NCBI GenBank assembly: GCA_963728165.1
Contig: CAVSIY010000002.1
Coordinates: forward strand, 1 to 64,000
DNA from: Hyphomicrobium_A sp963728165
Lineage (GTDB): Bacteria; Pseudomonadota; Alphaproteobacteria; Rhizobiales; Hyphomicrobiaceae
Reading direction: 5' to 3'
DNA length: 64,000 nt
The position numbers and the translations under genes are program-made. The notes under the pieces are model-generated. The model did no database searches. It worked only from the letters and a program-made list of their open reading frames with translations, and had not been told where the DNA came from. Of the stretch, positions 49,856 to 60,105 are shown in pieces. Numbering within the stretch: position 1 is the first letter of the stretch; each line of letters starts with the position of its first letter.

Positions 49856-50242
49856 ATGCAAGAGGTCGCACGCCTGGCAAGCCTCATCCTGGACGCGGCG
49901 AGCTACGCCGTCATCCTGCTCGCGGTCGCCATCTCGACGGTCGCGTTCCTCGCCAACGCCTGGCGCAGCGGGCTCGTCGCCAACTATCGCGAGTATCGCG
50001 CCAACTTGGGGCGCGGCATTCTGACCGGGCTCGAGCTCTTGATCGCAGCCGACATCCTGAGGTCGGTGGTGATCGACCCCACGCTCGACAGCATGCTGGT
50101 GCTGGGCGGCATCGTGGTCATCCGCACCTTCCTGTCGATCTCGCTCGAGGTCGAGATCAACGGCCACTGGCCGTGGGAGACGACGCGGCTGACGCAAGAG
50201 ACCCAACGCGAGGGCGCGCCACGCCTTCCGGCGAACGATTGA
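49856..50242 (+). CDS. DUF1622 membrane protein
   Basis: A 128-residue inner-membrane protein of the DUF1622 family. It has three hydrophobic stretches (YAVILLAVAISTVAFLANAW; GLELLIAADILRSVVI; SMLVLGGIVVIRTFLSISLE). The motifs YREYRANLGRGILTGLELLI and SLEVEINGHWPW are characteristic. Function unknown; some relatives sit beside potassium or mechanosensitive transport genes. It is encoded alone. Confidence 0.87.
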   Translation: MQEVARLASLILDAASYAVILLAVAISTVAFLANAWRSGLVANYREYRANLGRGILTGLELLIAADILRSVVIDPTLDSMLVLGGIVVIRTFLSISLEVEINGHWPWETTRLTQETQREGAPRLPAND

Positions 50243-50480
50243 TTTGGCGTCGCGCGCGGCCACGCTCCCCGTGCAGCGCGCTTCAGTCGCGCCCATCCCA
50301 ACTGCCTAAAGCCTGAGCACCGACAAAGCAGCGCGCCTGGCTCTTGCAGGCGTCAACGCACTGTTCCTCGCAGAACAGCGCTCACCAATCGGCGTGGCTA
50401 GGGTCCATGCAGGTTCTGGGGCGGAGCAAGAGGCCAATCCGAACCGATGGCGGTAGACACCCTCAAGAGCGAGATCGAAC

Positions 50481-50888
50481 ATGCTGGCAGCTTCCCCCTC
50501 TGAAATCGTCAAATCTTCAGGCGCCGAGCGGCGCGCCCAGTCGCACGGCGAACGCGCCACCTCCCAGCCTGTGCCGGTTCGGCGGCTGGCACCCGGTGAG
50601 ATCCTCTTTCAGGCCGGCGATGCACAAACCCACGTCTATCGCGTCGAGAGCGGCGCGCTGTGCCAGTTCGTCTGCTGGCATGAGGATTCCCATGAGATCC
50701 TCGGTTTTGCGCAACCCGGCGACATTATCGGCTTTGAGCCTGGCGCGACGCACGCAAACGCGGCGCGGGCCCTGATCGAGACGGTGGTGAGGCTCGTGCC
50801 GGTCGGCGACATCGCCCAGACCGTTCAAACCGATCGCAAGCTGGCATATCAGCTGGCGTTCCAGCTGGCCATGGCTCTCCGGGGCTAG
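50481..50888 (+). CDS. CRP/FNR-type sensor domain without DNA-binding domain
   Basis: A 135-residue protein made of a cyclic-nucleotide-binding-like jelly roll: VRRLAPGEILFQAGDAQTHV, YRVESGALCQFVCW, ILGFAQPGDIIGFEPG and IETVVRLVPVGDI. The dimerisation helix begins (RKLAYQLAFQLAMALRG), and the protein stops there. Normal CRP/FNR regulators go on for about 80 residues with a winged helix. None of the three frames downstream shows one, so the loss is not explained by a simple frameshift. The FNR-type N-terminal Cys cluster is also missing; two Cys in GALCQFVCW remain. It may be a truncated FixK-like gene or a stand-alone partner. Confidence 0.72.
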   Translation: MLAASPSEIVKSSGAERRAQSHGERATSQPVPVRRLAPGEILFQAGDAQTHVYRVESGALCQFVCWHEDSHEILGFAQPGDIIGFEPGATHANAARALIETVVRLVPVGDIAQTVQTDRKLAYQLAFQLAMALRG

Positions 50889-51017
50889 ATCGCGTCTTTT
50901 TACGCAGAACGCCGCCCAATGGCGGCTCTTTTCTCGGCATTCGCCTGGCGCTAGGCAAGTGCGCCGAAGACACCGCTGCATTCGCCTGATTGAATGTAGT
51001 CCTTGGTGGGCGCGCGC

Positions 51018-52580
51018 CTAGGTGGCTGCGCGCGGAATGCAATACACTAAGACAAGTTCTGGCGATGGAATCTCGTGGCAGGCATGGCCTGCCAGCGAGA
51101 TGAGGAAGAAGTCCTCTACCCGCCGCTGAGCCCCTGCCGGTGTTTCTTCAAAGTGGCGCACAAATCCCACGGCCATATCGTCAGGGGATGGAACAGTGGT
51201 TTTCAAGGTGGCGCAATGGAAGCGTGGAAACAGACCTGCAACATAGGGGCTCGAGCCCCATACGGCATTGGTGATGTCGGTTCCGCCCTTACACAGAGCG
51301 CTCTCCACTGAGTTCGGGTGAAATTCGTTGCCGGTCGTCAAAATCAATATTGGCTTGCCGCTCTGCTCTAAAGCGAGGCGCCACCTAGCCGAAGCTGCAT
51401 TTATCATCGCGAAATGGCGCAACCCACTGAATTGCAGCTCCGTCCGCGTCCAAAAAAGGACAGCACTCCCCAGCAAAGCGACGAGCGCCGCGCCGGAAAA
51501 GATCCGCGAGCCCCGCAAGTTCCATCGCTGACCGATGGCCCAAGTCACAACGCCAATCTCGAGAACCGCGAAGGCAAACGTCTCTACTAGGGTATGCGTG
51601 TACAGCCGCTGCGTAGCGACGCCCACCGAAGCAAGACCACCCAATCCAACGGCAGCTGGCTCCCACCGCCGCGTGATGGCGGCGACGCCAATCGTCACGA
51701 TGGGGAGAAGGAAAACAGTCGCCAATACGAAGTCCGAGGGTCCGCCTGTCCATACGGATGTAACGCCGGCCATGGTCTGGCGCTGTATGAGTATGAAGGC
51801 CTCAAGGGTGTCGAGATGTTGCCTCACCAGCCCCCAACTGAAATGGTAGTAGCTCTCCAAAATAAAAAGAAACGTCGACAAAGCAATGAACGGCGCAGCG
51901 ATTACGGCGACTGCGGTGCCGCGAGATATCTTCGCCAGGATCACCGAGAGCGGAAAGACTAAGAAGTTTATCTTGATCCCGGCTGCCACCCCGGCAAGCA
52001 CCGCCGCCCAGAGGATCAATCTGTTTTCGTGACGTTCGCCATTGGCCCTCGGCCGCGCGACCATGCCAAGACACAAGAACGATAGCGGCACCACCCAGAC
52101 GTAATACGCAGGTTGGAGCGTCCACAATGGACCGCCGGCAAGGATTTGCGGGGGAGAGGAAAACAGAATGAGCGCGCAAGCAACTGTCGCCTGAATGCAG
52201 CCCCTGCACCGCAGGTTGACGCTGGCCCAGGTCACCGCAAACAACGTGCACGCACCAGCGGTCAGCGCAGCGACCAGCGAGAACAGGTCGATGCGGGGCA
52301 ATAGACTATCTTGCGGATACCCAACAGCGGATAGGCCCCGCTGAATAACCGCATCGATGAGCGTTGTGATCTGGGCTTGAGGTATCCAAGGATGCTCGCC
52401 GCCGAACGCAACGCGCAGGGAATAGAAGTACGGGTATCCAACCGCTTCTTCAAAGATCCCCGTGGGCGAGATGCCCCCCACATAGATTGCGACGGGAGCT
52501 GCGACCAGGGCCGCGGCCAGAATGGCCCCGACGAAAAGGCCGGTCGCACAATCAAAGGCAATTGGCGCCGCGCGTCTCAA
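51018..52580 (-). CDS. Polytopic membrane protein of unknown function
   Basis: A 520-residue protein with about ten hydrophobic segments between residues 10 and 390, for instance LFVGAILAAALVAAPVAIYV, LFSLVAALTAGACTLFAVTW, LIL.AAVLAGVAAGIKINFL and IFSGAALVALLGSAVLFWTR. A soluble C-terminal domain of about 120 residues has several Cys. The arrangement resembles lipid-linked-sugar-using glycosyltransferases (GT-C type), but no DD or DE motif could be assigned with certainty. Base composition and codon use look less GC-rich than in neighbouring housekeeping genes. It ends the accessory stretch next to the tRNA-Leu gene. Function unknown. Confidence 0.65.
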   Translation of the reverse strand: MRRAAPIAFDCATGLFVGAILAAALVAAPVAIYVGGISPTGIFEEAVGYPYFYSLRVAFGGEHPWIPQAQITTLIDAVIQRGLSAVGYPQDSLLPRIDLFSLVAALTAGACTLFAVTWASVNLRCRGCIQATVACALILFSSPPQILAGGPLWTLQPAYYVWVVPLSFLCLGMVARPRANGERHENRLILWAAVLAGVAAGIKINFLVFPLSVILAKISRGTAVAVIAAPFIALSTFLFILESYYHFSWGLVRQHLDTLEAFILIQRQTMAGVTSVWTGGPSDFVLATVFLLPIVTIGVAAITRRWEPAAVGLGGLASVGVATQRLYTHTLVETFAFAVLEIGVVTWAIGQRWNLRGSRIFSGAALVALLGSAVLFWTRTELQFSGLRHFAMINAASARWRLALEQSGKPILILTTGNEFHPNSVESALCKGGTDITNAVWGSSPYVAGLFPRFHCATLKTTVPSPDDMAVGFVRHFEETPAGAQRRVEDFFLISLAGHACHEIPSPELVLVYCIPRAAT

Positions 52581-52748
52581 GACGGGAGCCCGAGAGCAAT
52601 CTCAAACGCCGTCGGCGGACGTAGATGGAGCTCCAATGTGCCCTCCCCGAGTTTGGGCGCCTAGGCAAGCAATATCAATTTCCCTGCAACGCGGGCAGCA
52701 CGCCTGTAGGGTCGAAGCCCAAGGCGCGCCAACGCCTATGCATTCGCC

Positions 52749-52833
52749 TGGTGCGGTCGAGAGGACTCGAACCTCCACGGGTCGCCCCGCTACCACCTCA
52801 AGGTAGTGCGTCTACCAATTCCGCCACGACCGC
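52749..52833 (-). tRNA. tRNA-Leu (anticodon GAG)
   Basis: On the minus strand the gene begins GCGGTCGTGGCGGAATTGG at 52833. The anticodon arm CTACC-TTGAGGT-GGTAG gives anticodon GAG, a short variable arm follows, then the T arm with GGTTCGAGTCC. The acceptor CGACCGC with discriminator A and an encoded CCA ends at 52749. The 85-nt length is that of a class II tRNA. Confidence 0.97.
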
Positions 52834-52995
52834 ATGCCGGGAGAACGACCGCTCATATAGCCAACTCGCTCCCCCCGAACAAGCCGAGCCGATGCGGCCC
52901 CTTCCCGCGGCAGAAACCCGCCCCCCGGCGGCCCGCCTGCGGGTTCGGTGAAACGCCCCTAGCCTGCGGCTCCAGCGCCCCCTAAGTTTGAGGCC

Positions 52996-53724
52996 ATGCA
53001 GCAGCGTCCGGGCGCGTTCCATCCTGCCGAAGGCGTTGTCGAATGGGCGCTCAGTAGAGAGCCCGTCGACTACCTTGAAGCCGTGCGTGCCATGGAGGCG
53101 CGGGCTGAGCGGATCGCCGCCGCGGAAGCGCCGGAGCTCGTGTGGCTGCTCGCCCATCCTCCCATCTACACGGCCGGCACCAGCGCGCGCGCCTCTGATC
53201 TCATCGCCCCCGATCGCTTCCCGGTGCTGGCGACCGGGCGCGGCGGCAAGTTCACCTATCACGGCCCCGGCCAGCGGGTGATCTACGTGATGCTCGACGT
53301 CAAACGCCGCTGCGGCGACGTGCGCGGCTTCGTCTGCGCACTCGAGGCGTGGATCATTGGCGCCTTGGCCGAGCTCGGCGTACGCGGCGAGACGCGCTCA
53401 GGCCGGGTCGGCATCTGGGTGCAGCGGCCGCACGCGGACGGTCAGGCGGAGGACAAGATCGCCGCCGTAGGCCTGCGCCTCAAGAGGTGGGTGAGCCTGC
53501 ACGGGATGAGCCTCAACGTGGACCCCGACCTCTCCCACTACGACGGCATCGTCCCCTGCGGCATCAGCGAGCACGGCGTGACGAGCCTGGTTCGCCTCGG
53601 GGCGCCTGTGTCGATGGAAGTTGTGGATAATGCCTTGCGTGCCGAGTTCGAGCGCCGCTTCGGGCCGACCTGCATTGCCGGCGCGCCCGTCTTGGAGGCG
53701 ATTGCCGCCGCGCCTCGGCCCTGA
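52996..53724 (+). CDS. lipB: Octanoyltransferase LipB
   Basis: Moves the octanoyl group from octanoyl-ACP to lipoyl domains, the first step of lipoic acid synthesis. The 242 residues include VWLLAHPPIYTAGTSA, the RGGKFTYHGPGQ motif, and the catalytic Lys and Cys in KIAAVGLRLKRWVSLHG and GIVPCGISEHG. The start at 52996 gives normal length. It is transcribed alone, downstream of and opposite to the tRNA gene. Confidence 0.95.
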   Translation: MQQRPGAFHPAEGVVEWALSREPVDYLEAVRAMEARAERIAAAEAPELVWLLAHPPIYTAGTSARASDLIAPDRFPVLATGRGGKFTYHGPGQRVIYVMLDVKRRCGDVRGFVCALEAWIIGALAELGVRGETRSGRVGIWVQRPHADGQAEDKIAAVGLRLKRWVSLHGMSLNVDPDLSHYDGIVPCGISEHGVTSLVRLGAPVSMEVVDNALRAEFERRFGPTCIAGAPVLEAIAAAPRP

Positions 53725-53745
53725 AACACCCAAAGCCACAAAAGA

Positions 53746-53777
53746 GGTGCCCGGCCCCCTGTCGCGGGCCGGGCACC
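53746..53777 (-). terminator. Rho-independent terminator between lipB and a secreted-protein gene
   Basis: GGTGCCCGGCCC and GGGCCGGGCACC form a perfect 12-base stem around an 8-base loop. Read on the minus strand it is followed by TCTTTTG, so it best serves the gene at 53806-54150, but it could also stop lipB transcripts. Confidence 0.88.
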
Positions 53778-53805
53778 CAAACCATAGCGGTTTTCTCGCC
53801 TGCCT

Positions 53806-54150
53806 CTACTTGGCGCCGGGCTCAGAAGGCCGATCCGCATCGTCGGCCTTCGGCACCGCCGAAGCGGGTGGCCCGTCGTAGTAGAGGTAGCCATCCTCAA
53901 TCGACACTATTTCGGAGCCTTTCAGCTCGTACTCGTCGTTTTGGCTGTCGTTGAGGCGGACCACACAGCCCTGCAGACAGATCCCTTCAAGCGCCGCGGA
54001 AGGAGCCAAGACATGGTCCTTTGTCGTCTTGCCCTCGATGACCGTGATCTTGCGATCCTTGTCATCGCGGTTTGTGATCGACGACGCACACGCGCTTGGG
54101 ACCCAATAGAGAGCTGCGGTCAATGTCGCCGCAACGACCATGAGGTACAT
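53806..54150 (-). CDS. Small exported protein of unknown function
   Basis: A 114-residue protein with an N-terminal hydrophobic signal (MYLMVVAATLTAALYW to ACAS). The mature part contains ITVIEGKTTKDHVLAPSAAL and EGICLQGCVVRLNDSQNDEY, with two Cys four residues apart that may form a disulfide. GSEIVSIEDGYLYYDGPP follows, then a Pro/Asp-rich tail. It resembles short Rhizobiales hypothetical proteins recalled with the same CxxGCVIRLND block, but no function is known. A strong terminator follows. Confidence 0.68.
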   Translation of the reverse strand: MYLMVVAATLTAALYWVPSACASSITNRDDKDRKITVIEGKTTKDHVLAPSAALEGICLQGCVVRLNDSQNDEYELKGSEIVSIEDGYLYYDGPPASAVPKADDADRPSEPGAK

Positions 54151-54184
54151 TGCGGCTCGGTCTTGTGGTCCCAGCGGAGACCGA

Positions 54185-54250
54185 CTACCGCTTCTTCTTC
54201 TTAGCGGCTTTCTTCGCAGGCTTCTTGGCTGCTTTCTTTTTGGCCTTCAT
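54185..54250 (-). CDS. 21-residue Lys/Ala micro-protein
   Basis: The frame from the ATG at 54250 to a TAG at 54185-54187 gives 21 residues, of which 13 are Lys, one is Arg and six are Ala or Pro, in KKAAKKPAKKAAKKKK order. This resembles the C-terminal tail of bacterial histone H1-like proteins. GGAAGGA lies at a plausible distance upstream. Nucleic-acid binding is inferred from charge only. It lies just upstream of the exported-protein gene on the same strand. Confidence 0.45.
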   Translation of the reverse strand: MKAKKKAAKKPAKKAAKKKKR

Positions 54251-54373
54251 GATGAGTGTCCTTCCATTGTGAACCCGAACCAATAGAGCCGAATCGGATT
54301 CGAACTCTGTCGGGACATCGGACAATTTGGTTAGAAATCAAGGTCGGCATCAAACGGATTTTTCCGGTGACCG

Positions 54374-54392
54374 CTATCGGAAATTTCGATAG
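54374..54392. promoter_or_regulatory. Dyad upstream of the LysR gene
   Basis: CTATCG-GAAATTT-CGATAG is an AT-rich inverted repeat ending 37 bases before the regulator's start. Spacing and composition fit a LysR-type operator, perhaps for autoregulation. Confidence 0.4.
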
Positions 54393-54429
54393 ATAGATTT
54401 CAGCGCATATCAGTGGTCAGTCTCGCACG

Positions 54430-55278
54430 ATGGACGTCAACCTCGCGCGCACCTTCCTGATGGTAGCGGAGACCGGGAGTTTCATCGACGCCGCGCGCAA
54501 GATGAACATCACGCAGTCGACGGTTTCTGCCCGCATCAAAGGCCTCGAAGACCTGCTCGGACGCCCGCTCTTTGCGCGCTCCAAGTCGGGCGCCGAGCTC
54601 ACGGCGGCAGGCGAGCAGTTCCAAAAGCATGCCTTAGCGCTGGTGCGCGTGTGGCAGCACGCCCAGCTTGAGGTCGGCCTCTCCGACCAGCATCGCGACC
54701 ACCTCGCCGTCGGTGCGCCCATCGCCCTGTGGGACGGCTTTTTGCTCAAATGGGTGTCCTGGCTCCGGCAAAACATCCCCGATATCGCCGTCTCGGCCAG
54801 CGCCGGGCTGTCGGTGGTGCTCACTCAGCGGCTGATCGAAGGCACGCTCGATCTTGCCGTCATGTACCGCCCGACGCAGCCTCCGGGCCTCATGATCGAG
54901 CACCTGTTCGACGAGGCGTTCGTGCTGGTCACCAGCGTTCCAGCCACGCAGCGGCGCTCGTTCGCCGACTACGTCTTCATCGATTGGGGGCCCGACTTCC
55001 AGCAGGACCACGCCGCCGCCTACCCCGAGTACTCCAGTCCGGGGCTCAATCTCGATCTGGGGTCCGCCGGCATCGAGTATCTGCTCGCCAACGAATGCTC
55101 GGGGTATTTCCCCCAGCGCCTCGTGCGCACGCACGTCACGCGCGGGCGCCTGCGCCAGCCCAAGCGGGCGCGCAAGTTCGTCTATCCAGTCTACATGGTC
55201 TATCCGGAGGCGCGCAACGAGGAGGCTTACGAGCCGATCCTCAACAGCCTGCGCCGCCAGGCAGCCAAGTACGCGTGA
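54430..55278 (+). CDS. LysR-family transcriptional regulator
   Basis: A 282-residue regulator. The N-terminal winged helix is LARTFLMVAETGSFIDAARK, MNITQSTVSARIKGLEDLLG and RPLFARSKSGAELTAAG (residues 5-62), followed by the linker helix. A periplasmic-binding-protein-like effector domain follows (LAVGAPIALWDGFLLKWVSW, LIEGTLDLAVMYRP). It is shorter by about 15 residues than the family average. The target is not apparent: the divergent neighbour is the micro-protein/secreted-protein pair and the dyad at 54374-54392 lies between. Confidence 0.93.
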   Translation: MDVNLARTFLMVAETGSFIDAARKMNITQSTVSARIKGLEDLLGRPLFARSKSGAELTAAGEQFQKHALALVRVWQHAQLEVGLSDQHRDHLAVGAPIALWDGFLLKWVSWLRQNIPDIAVSASAGLSVVLTQRLIEGTLDLAVMYRPTQPPGLMIEHLFDEAFVLVTSVPATQRRSFADYVFIDWGPDFQQDHAAAYPEYSSPGLNLDLGSAGIEYLLANECSGYFPQRLVRTHVTRGRLRQPKRARKFVYPVYMVYPEARNEEAYEPILNSLRRQAAKYA

Positions 55279-55297
55279 GCGCGCCGCCCGCGTCGGC

Positions 55298-55579
55298 TCA
55301 CTCGGTCGGGCGCACCTCGAAGCCGGCAAAGGCGCCGACCCGCTCGCCGATCACCACGACCTTTGTCACGCGCGCGGCTGGCGGCCCCTCCCGGCACAGA
55401 TCGAGCATCGCCTCGACGGCCTCCTCGGGGCCTTGCAGCACCGCCTCGACCGACCCATCGCGGCAGTTGCGCACCCAGCCCTCGAGCCCGAGCTCGATGG
55501 CGCGCAACTCCACGAAGGCGCGATAGCCGACGCCCTGCACGCGGCCCTCGACCCTGATCCGAAGCGTCCGTACTGCCAC
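55298..55579 (-). CDS. acyP: Acylphosphatase
   Basis: Hydrolyses carboxyl-phosphate bonds of small acylphosphates. The 93-residue ferredoxin-like fold shows the substrate loop RVQGVGYRAFVELRAIELGL, with the catalytic Arg, and WVRNCRDGSVEAVLQGP, with the catalytic Asn. The start is the GTG at 55579. It lies 33 bases after the DUF805 gene on the same strand and converges on the LysR gene. Confidence 0.94.
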   Translation of the reverse strand: MAVRTLRIRVEGRVQGVGYRAFVELRAIELGLEGWVRNCRDGSVEAVLQGPEEAVEAMLDLCREGPPAARVTKVVVIGERVGAFAGFEVRPTE

Positions 55580-55612
55580 TGCCGTGCCGCCCCCGAACGG
55601 CTGGATCGCGCC

Positions 55613-56011
55613 TCAAGCCGGGACGGGCGAGCCCAACTCGGGCGCCCCGTAGGCGTTGGCGCCCGGATCACCTGGCAGCATGCCGAGCTCGATAAGAATC
55701 CAGAAGAAGCCCACGACCGGCACGAAGGCGATCAGCACCCACCACGCGCTCTTGCCGCGATCATGGAAGCGCTTGGCGTAGACGGCAAGTTGCGCGTACG
55801 CCACGACGATGAAGGCGGCGAGCAGATAGAGGGCGCCGGCGGCGCTGATCTCCTCCGCCACGGGCCCTGTCCCATTGTCCATGGGAATGCCGAATAGTCC
55901 GGCCACGATCCCGAACGCGATGCTCATCAGGATGACGAGCAAGACCCCGAGCCAGAAGCGGGCCCGGCCAATCCGTCCATCCCAGGACCAAAGCAATGAG
56001 CTGATCGACAT
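55613..56011 (-). CDS. DUF805 membrane protein
   Basis: A 132-residue inner-membrane protein of the DUF805 family. The N-terminal LLWSWDGRIGRARFWLG block is followed by hydrophobic segments LLVILMSIAFGIVAGLF, ALYLLAAFIVVAYAQLAVYA and WVLIAFVPVVGFFWILIELG, with the family motif AKRFHDRGKSAWW between the last two. The tail is Gly/Pro-rich. Function unknown. It lies between acyP and pccA on the same strand. Confidence 0.88.
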   Translation of the reverse strand: MSISSLLWSWDGRIGRARFWLGVLLVILMSIAFGIVAGLFGIPMDNGTGPVAEEISAAGALYLLAAFIVVAYAQLAVYAKRFHDRGKSAWWVLIAFVPVVGFFWILIELGMLPGDPGANAYGAPELGSPVPA

Positions 56012-56170
56012 GACGCATCCTCCTGCGCAGCACCGATGCGGGCAACGCGGCCCGTGGCGCCATCATCGGGAGGCGGGGCAAACGCCCCCCTAAGCAAAAG
56101 GCTAAAAAGCGGAAGAGACGCGCGCGGGCGCGGGCCCCTGGGCGGGTTGGGCCGCCGAGAGCTTAGCCGC

Positions 56171-58190
<2,020 letters not shown>

Positions 58191-58395
58191 TGCCCGTTGT
58201 GGCCCAGTTGGCCGGGCGTCCCCAGGGAGAGGCGCCGGTCGAGGTTGGTGCTCTGCCGTTCTAAACGGCCGGCAACGCCGCGTAAACTGGGCTATGGTGC
58301 TGCAACGGCGCCCGGCCGCAACCCAAGGGCGGCGCGGCCAGGCCAGGAGCTCGTGCAAAATCGTCTTTAGAAGGTACACACGCCCGATAAGCGCC

Positions 58396-59418
58396 TCAGG
58401 CGGCCTCGGCGAGGCGATCCACGCGGGCCTGCAGGTCGGGATGGATGTTGGGGCTTTCCTTCTTGAGGTAGGCGATGAGCGCGGCCTCGTTCGGGGTCAG
58501 CCGCCCGTCGCGTCCGATGCGCTCGCATAGCCAGGCCGCCTCGGCGTGGGTGATGACCTCGTTGGTGATGATCTCGATGCGCTGGTGCTCCAGCCGCGCC
58601 AGCGCTCGCTCCTCGCTGGACTGCTCCTGGTAGGCGTCGCGCACGGCATCGATGCTCGAGGTCACCATGGCCGCGATCAGCGCCTTCGGCGAGAGCTCAT
58701 TGCGGTCGATCAGCCAGGCATCACGGCGCATCGCCTCCTCGCGCGTGGGCACCGCCTGTCCCGACGCCGCCATGACCACGTTGGTGACCGCCTTGACGAA
58801 GAGATCGGTCCAGGCCGGGTTGGCCTCGGGATCGGCGATGGCGTCGTTGATCTCGAACAGCACCTCCGCCTCGGCCCGCGTGACGGCGACGTTGCCGTCC
58901 CCGCCGAAGGCATAGAGGATGCGGCGCACCAGCTCGACCTCCGGCTCGCTGATCTTGCCCTTCTCCACCACCTGGCCGGCGCGCAGCGGACCGTCGCCGT
59001 CGACGACGGCACGCTTCACCTGGCGCAGCGCGAAGCGGGAGAGGCTCACCGGCGACCAGCGCGAATTGTCGAGAATGTTGACGATGAGATCGAGCTCGGT
59101 CTTGCGCGCGACCATGCCGTCCTTGGCGACGCGTTCCATCAGCCACTTGGCGCTCTCGGCCGTGAGGTAGCCCTCAGGCGCGGCCTGGTTCACCACGTAG
59201 TCGGTGAGCGTTTCTATGAAGAAGGCGGGCCAGGCCGGATCCTGCACCGGGCAGGCCTCGTTGAGCTCCAAGAGCGCCTCGGCTTCCGCCGCTGAAATGA
59301 GGCCGTCGTAGTGAAAGACGCTCCTCAGCCTCAGAACATCCACATCCTTGATACTGCCTCTACGCACAATTTCGTCGACCGGAAGCGACCGCAACGCGCC
59401 CATCTCAAAACCCCGCAT
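58396..59418 (-). CDS. Repetitive helical protein of unknown function
   Basis: A 340-residue soluble, mostly helical protein that looks internally repeated. ISAAEAEALLELNEACPV, VTRAEAEVLFEINDAIAD and ITHAEAAWLCERIGRDG recur with similar downstream parts (PAWPAFFIETLTDYVV and PAWTDLFVKAVTNVVM). The acidic loops followed by helices recall EF-hand or TerB-like repeats, but no canonical calcium loop was identified. MRGFEMG at 59418 is used; TTG at 59442 and ATG at 59403 are alternatives. It lies 205 bases upstream of pccA, transcribed in the same direction. Function unknown. Confidence 0.65.
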   Translation of the reverse strand: MRGFEMGALRSLPVDEIVRRGSIKDVDVLRLRSVFHYDGLISAAEAEALLELNEACPVQDPAWPAFFIETLTDYVVNQAAPEGYLTAESAKWLMERVAKDGMVARKTELDLIVNILDNSRWSPVSLSRFALRQVKRAVVDGDGPLRAGQVVEKGKISEPEVELVRRILYAFGGDGNVAVTRAEAEVLFEINDAIADPEANPAWTDLFVKAVTNVVMAASGQAVPTREEAMRRDAWLIDRNELSPKALIAAMVTSSIDAVRDAYQEQSSEERALARLEHQRIEIITNEVITHAEAAWLCERIGRDGRLTPNEAALIAYLKKESPNIHPDLQARVDRLAEAA

Positions 59419-59544
59419 CTCAACAGAACATCTGGCCCTCAAGGTAGGGCGATGGCCTTACCATTTGCCTAACGCATGCCCCGGAGCGGGGCGGCGCGGC
59501 GCGAAGGCCTCGAGTGTTGCAAGCGCGCACCAAACGCCGACGGC

Positions 59545-59573
59545 GAAAAAAGAGGGCCGCCCGAAGGCGGCCC
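59545..59573 (-). terminator. Rho-independent terminator
   Basis: On the minus strand, GGGCCGCC-TTCG-GGCGGCCC (8-base stem, stable tetraloop) is followed by TCTTTTTT. It lies 36 bases after the end of the gene at 59609-59941. Confidence 0.92.
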
Positions 59574-59608
59574 AGGGAGGGGCGTGCAATGGAAGAACCT
59601 CGGAGGTC

Positions 59609-59941
59609 TTAGAGGCCGATGCGCGGCATCCACCAGGCGCGCTTCCAGCCGTCGTGCGCCTCATGCCTAATGTCCTTGGAGGCGTCGTTCTGCATCTTCT
59701 TCAAGGTGCGGTACTCCGACTTGCTCAAGTATCCGTCGGAACGGAACTCGGCCTCCTTGCGCTTGATCTTGTTCTGCTCGGCGCGCAGCTTCAGACCTTC
59801 GGTCCACGTGATCTTGCCGGTCTCGCGCCCGTCCTCGATGCGATCGGCCTGACGCTCCTGCGTGCGATTGATGCTGGCAGCCGACGCAGCGCCGGCCGTC
59901 GCGATCATCACGGTCGTAGCGATGAGAAGAGCCTTCTTCAT
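59609..59941 (-). CDS. Small exported basic protein of unknown function
   Basis: A 110-residue exported protein. The ATG at 59941 follows AGGTGG and opens a clear signal peptide (MKKALLIATTVMIATAGAAS to ASA). The mature part is strongly charged and helical: NRTQERQADRIEDGRETGKI, LRAEQNKIKRKEAEFRSDGY and SEYRTLKKMQNDASKDIRHE, ending WKRAWWMPRIGL. There are no cysteines. It is reminiscent of small periplasmic proteins with two charged helices, but no family is assigned. A strong terminator follows. Confidence 0.7.
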   Translation of the reverse strand: MKKALLIATTVMIATAGAASAASINRTQERQADRIEDGRETGKITWTEGLKLRAEQNKIKRKEAEFRSDGYLSKSEYRTLKKMQNDASKDIRHEAHDGWKRAWWMPRIGL

Positions 59942-60071
59942 GATCCACCTGTCCTCTGTTGGGAGACCGACCCTCGCGCAGGGGCGTGTCTCGAATTGAT
60001 GAGGCCAGGATGGAGGATCGGCTTTGAACTCGTTCTGAACGCGCATTACAGGCGCCGTTCATCTTGACAGC

Positions 60072-60098
60072 GGTGTCTGACCCAGAGGGTCAGACACC
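60072..60098. repeat. REP-like perfect palindrome
   Basis: GGTGTCTGACCC-AGA-GGGTCAGACACC, a perfect 12-base stem with a three-base loop, between two minus-strand genes, eight bases after the end of the YARHG-like gene. It belongs to the same family as the pair at 32748-32820. It may also act as a transcript 3' end. Confidence 0.75.
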
Positions 60099-60105
60099 AT
60101 TGCCC

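Noticed and set aside
50889..51017. Continuation of the CRP-like protein after a frameshift
   Set aside because: All three downstream frames were read; none shows a winged-helix pattern.
54290..54325. tRNA-like GGATTCGAAC stretch near the micro-protein gene
   Set aside because: Only a T-loop-like block is present; no acceptor or anticodon stem could be formed around it.
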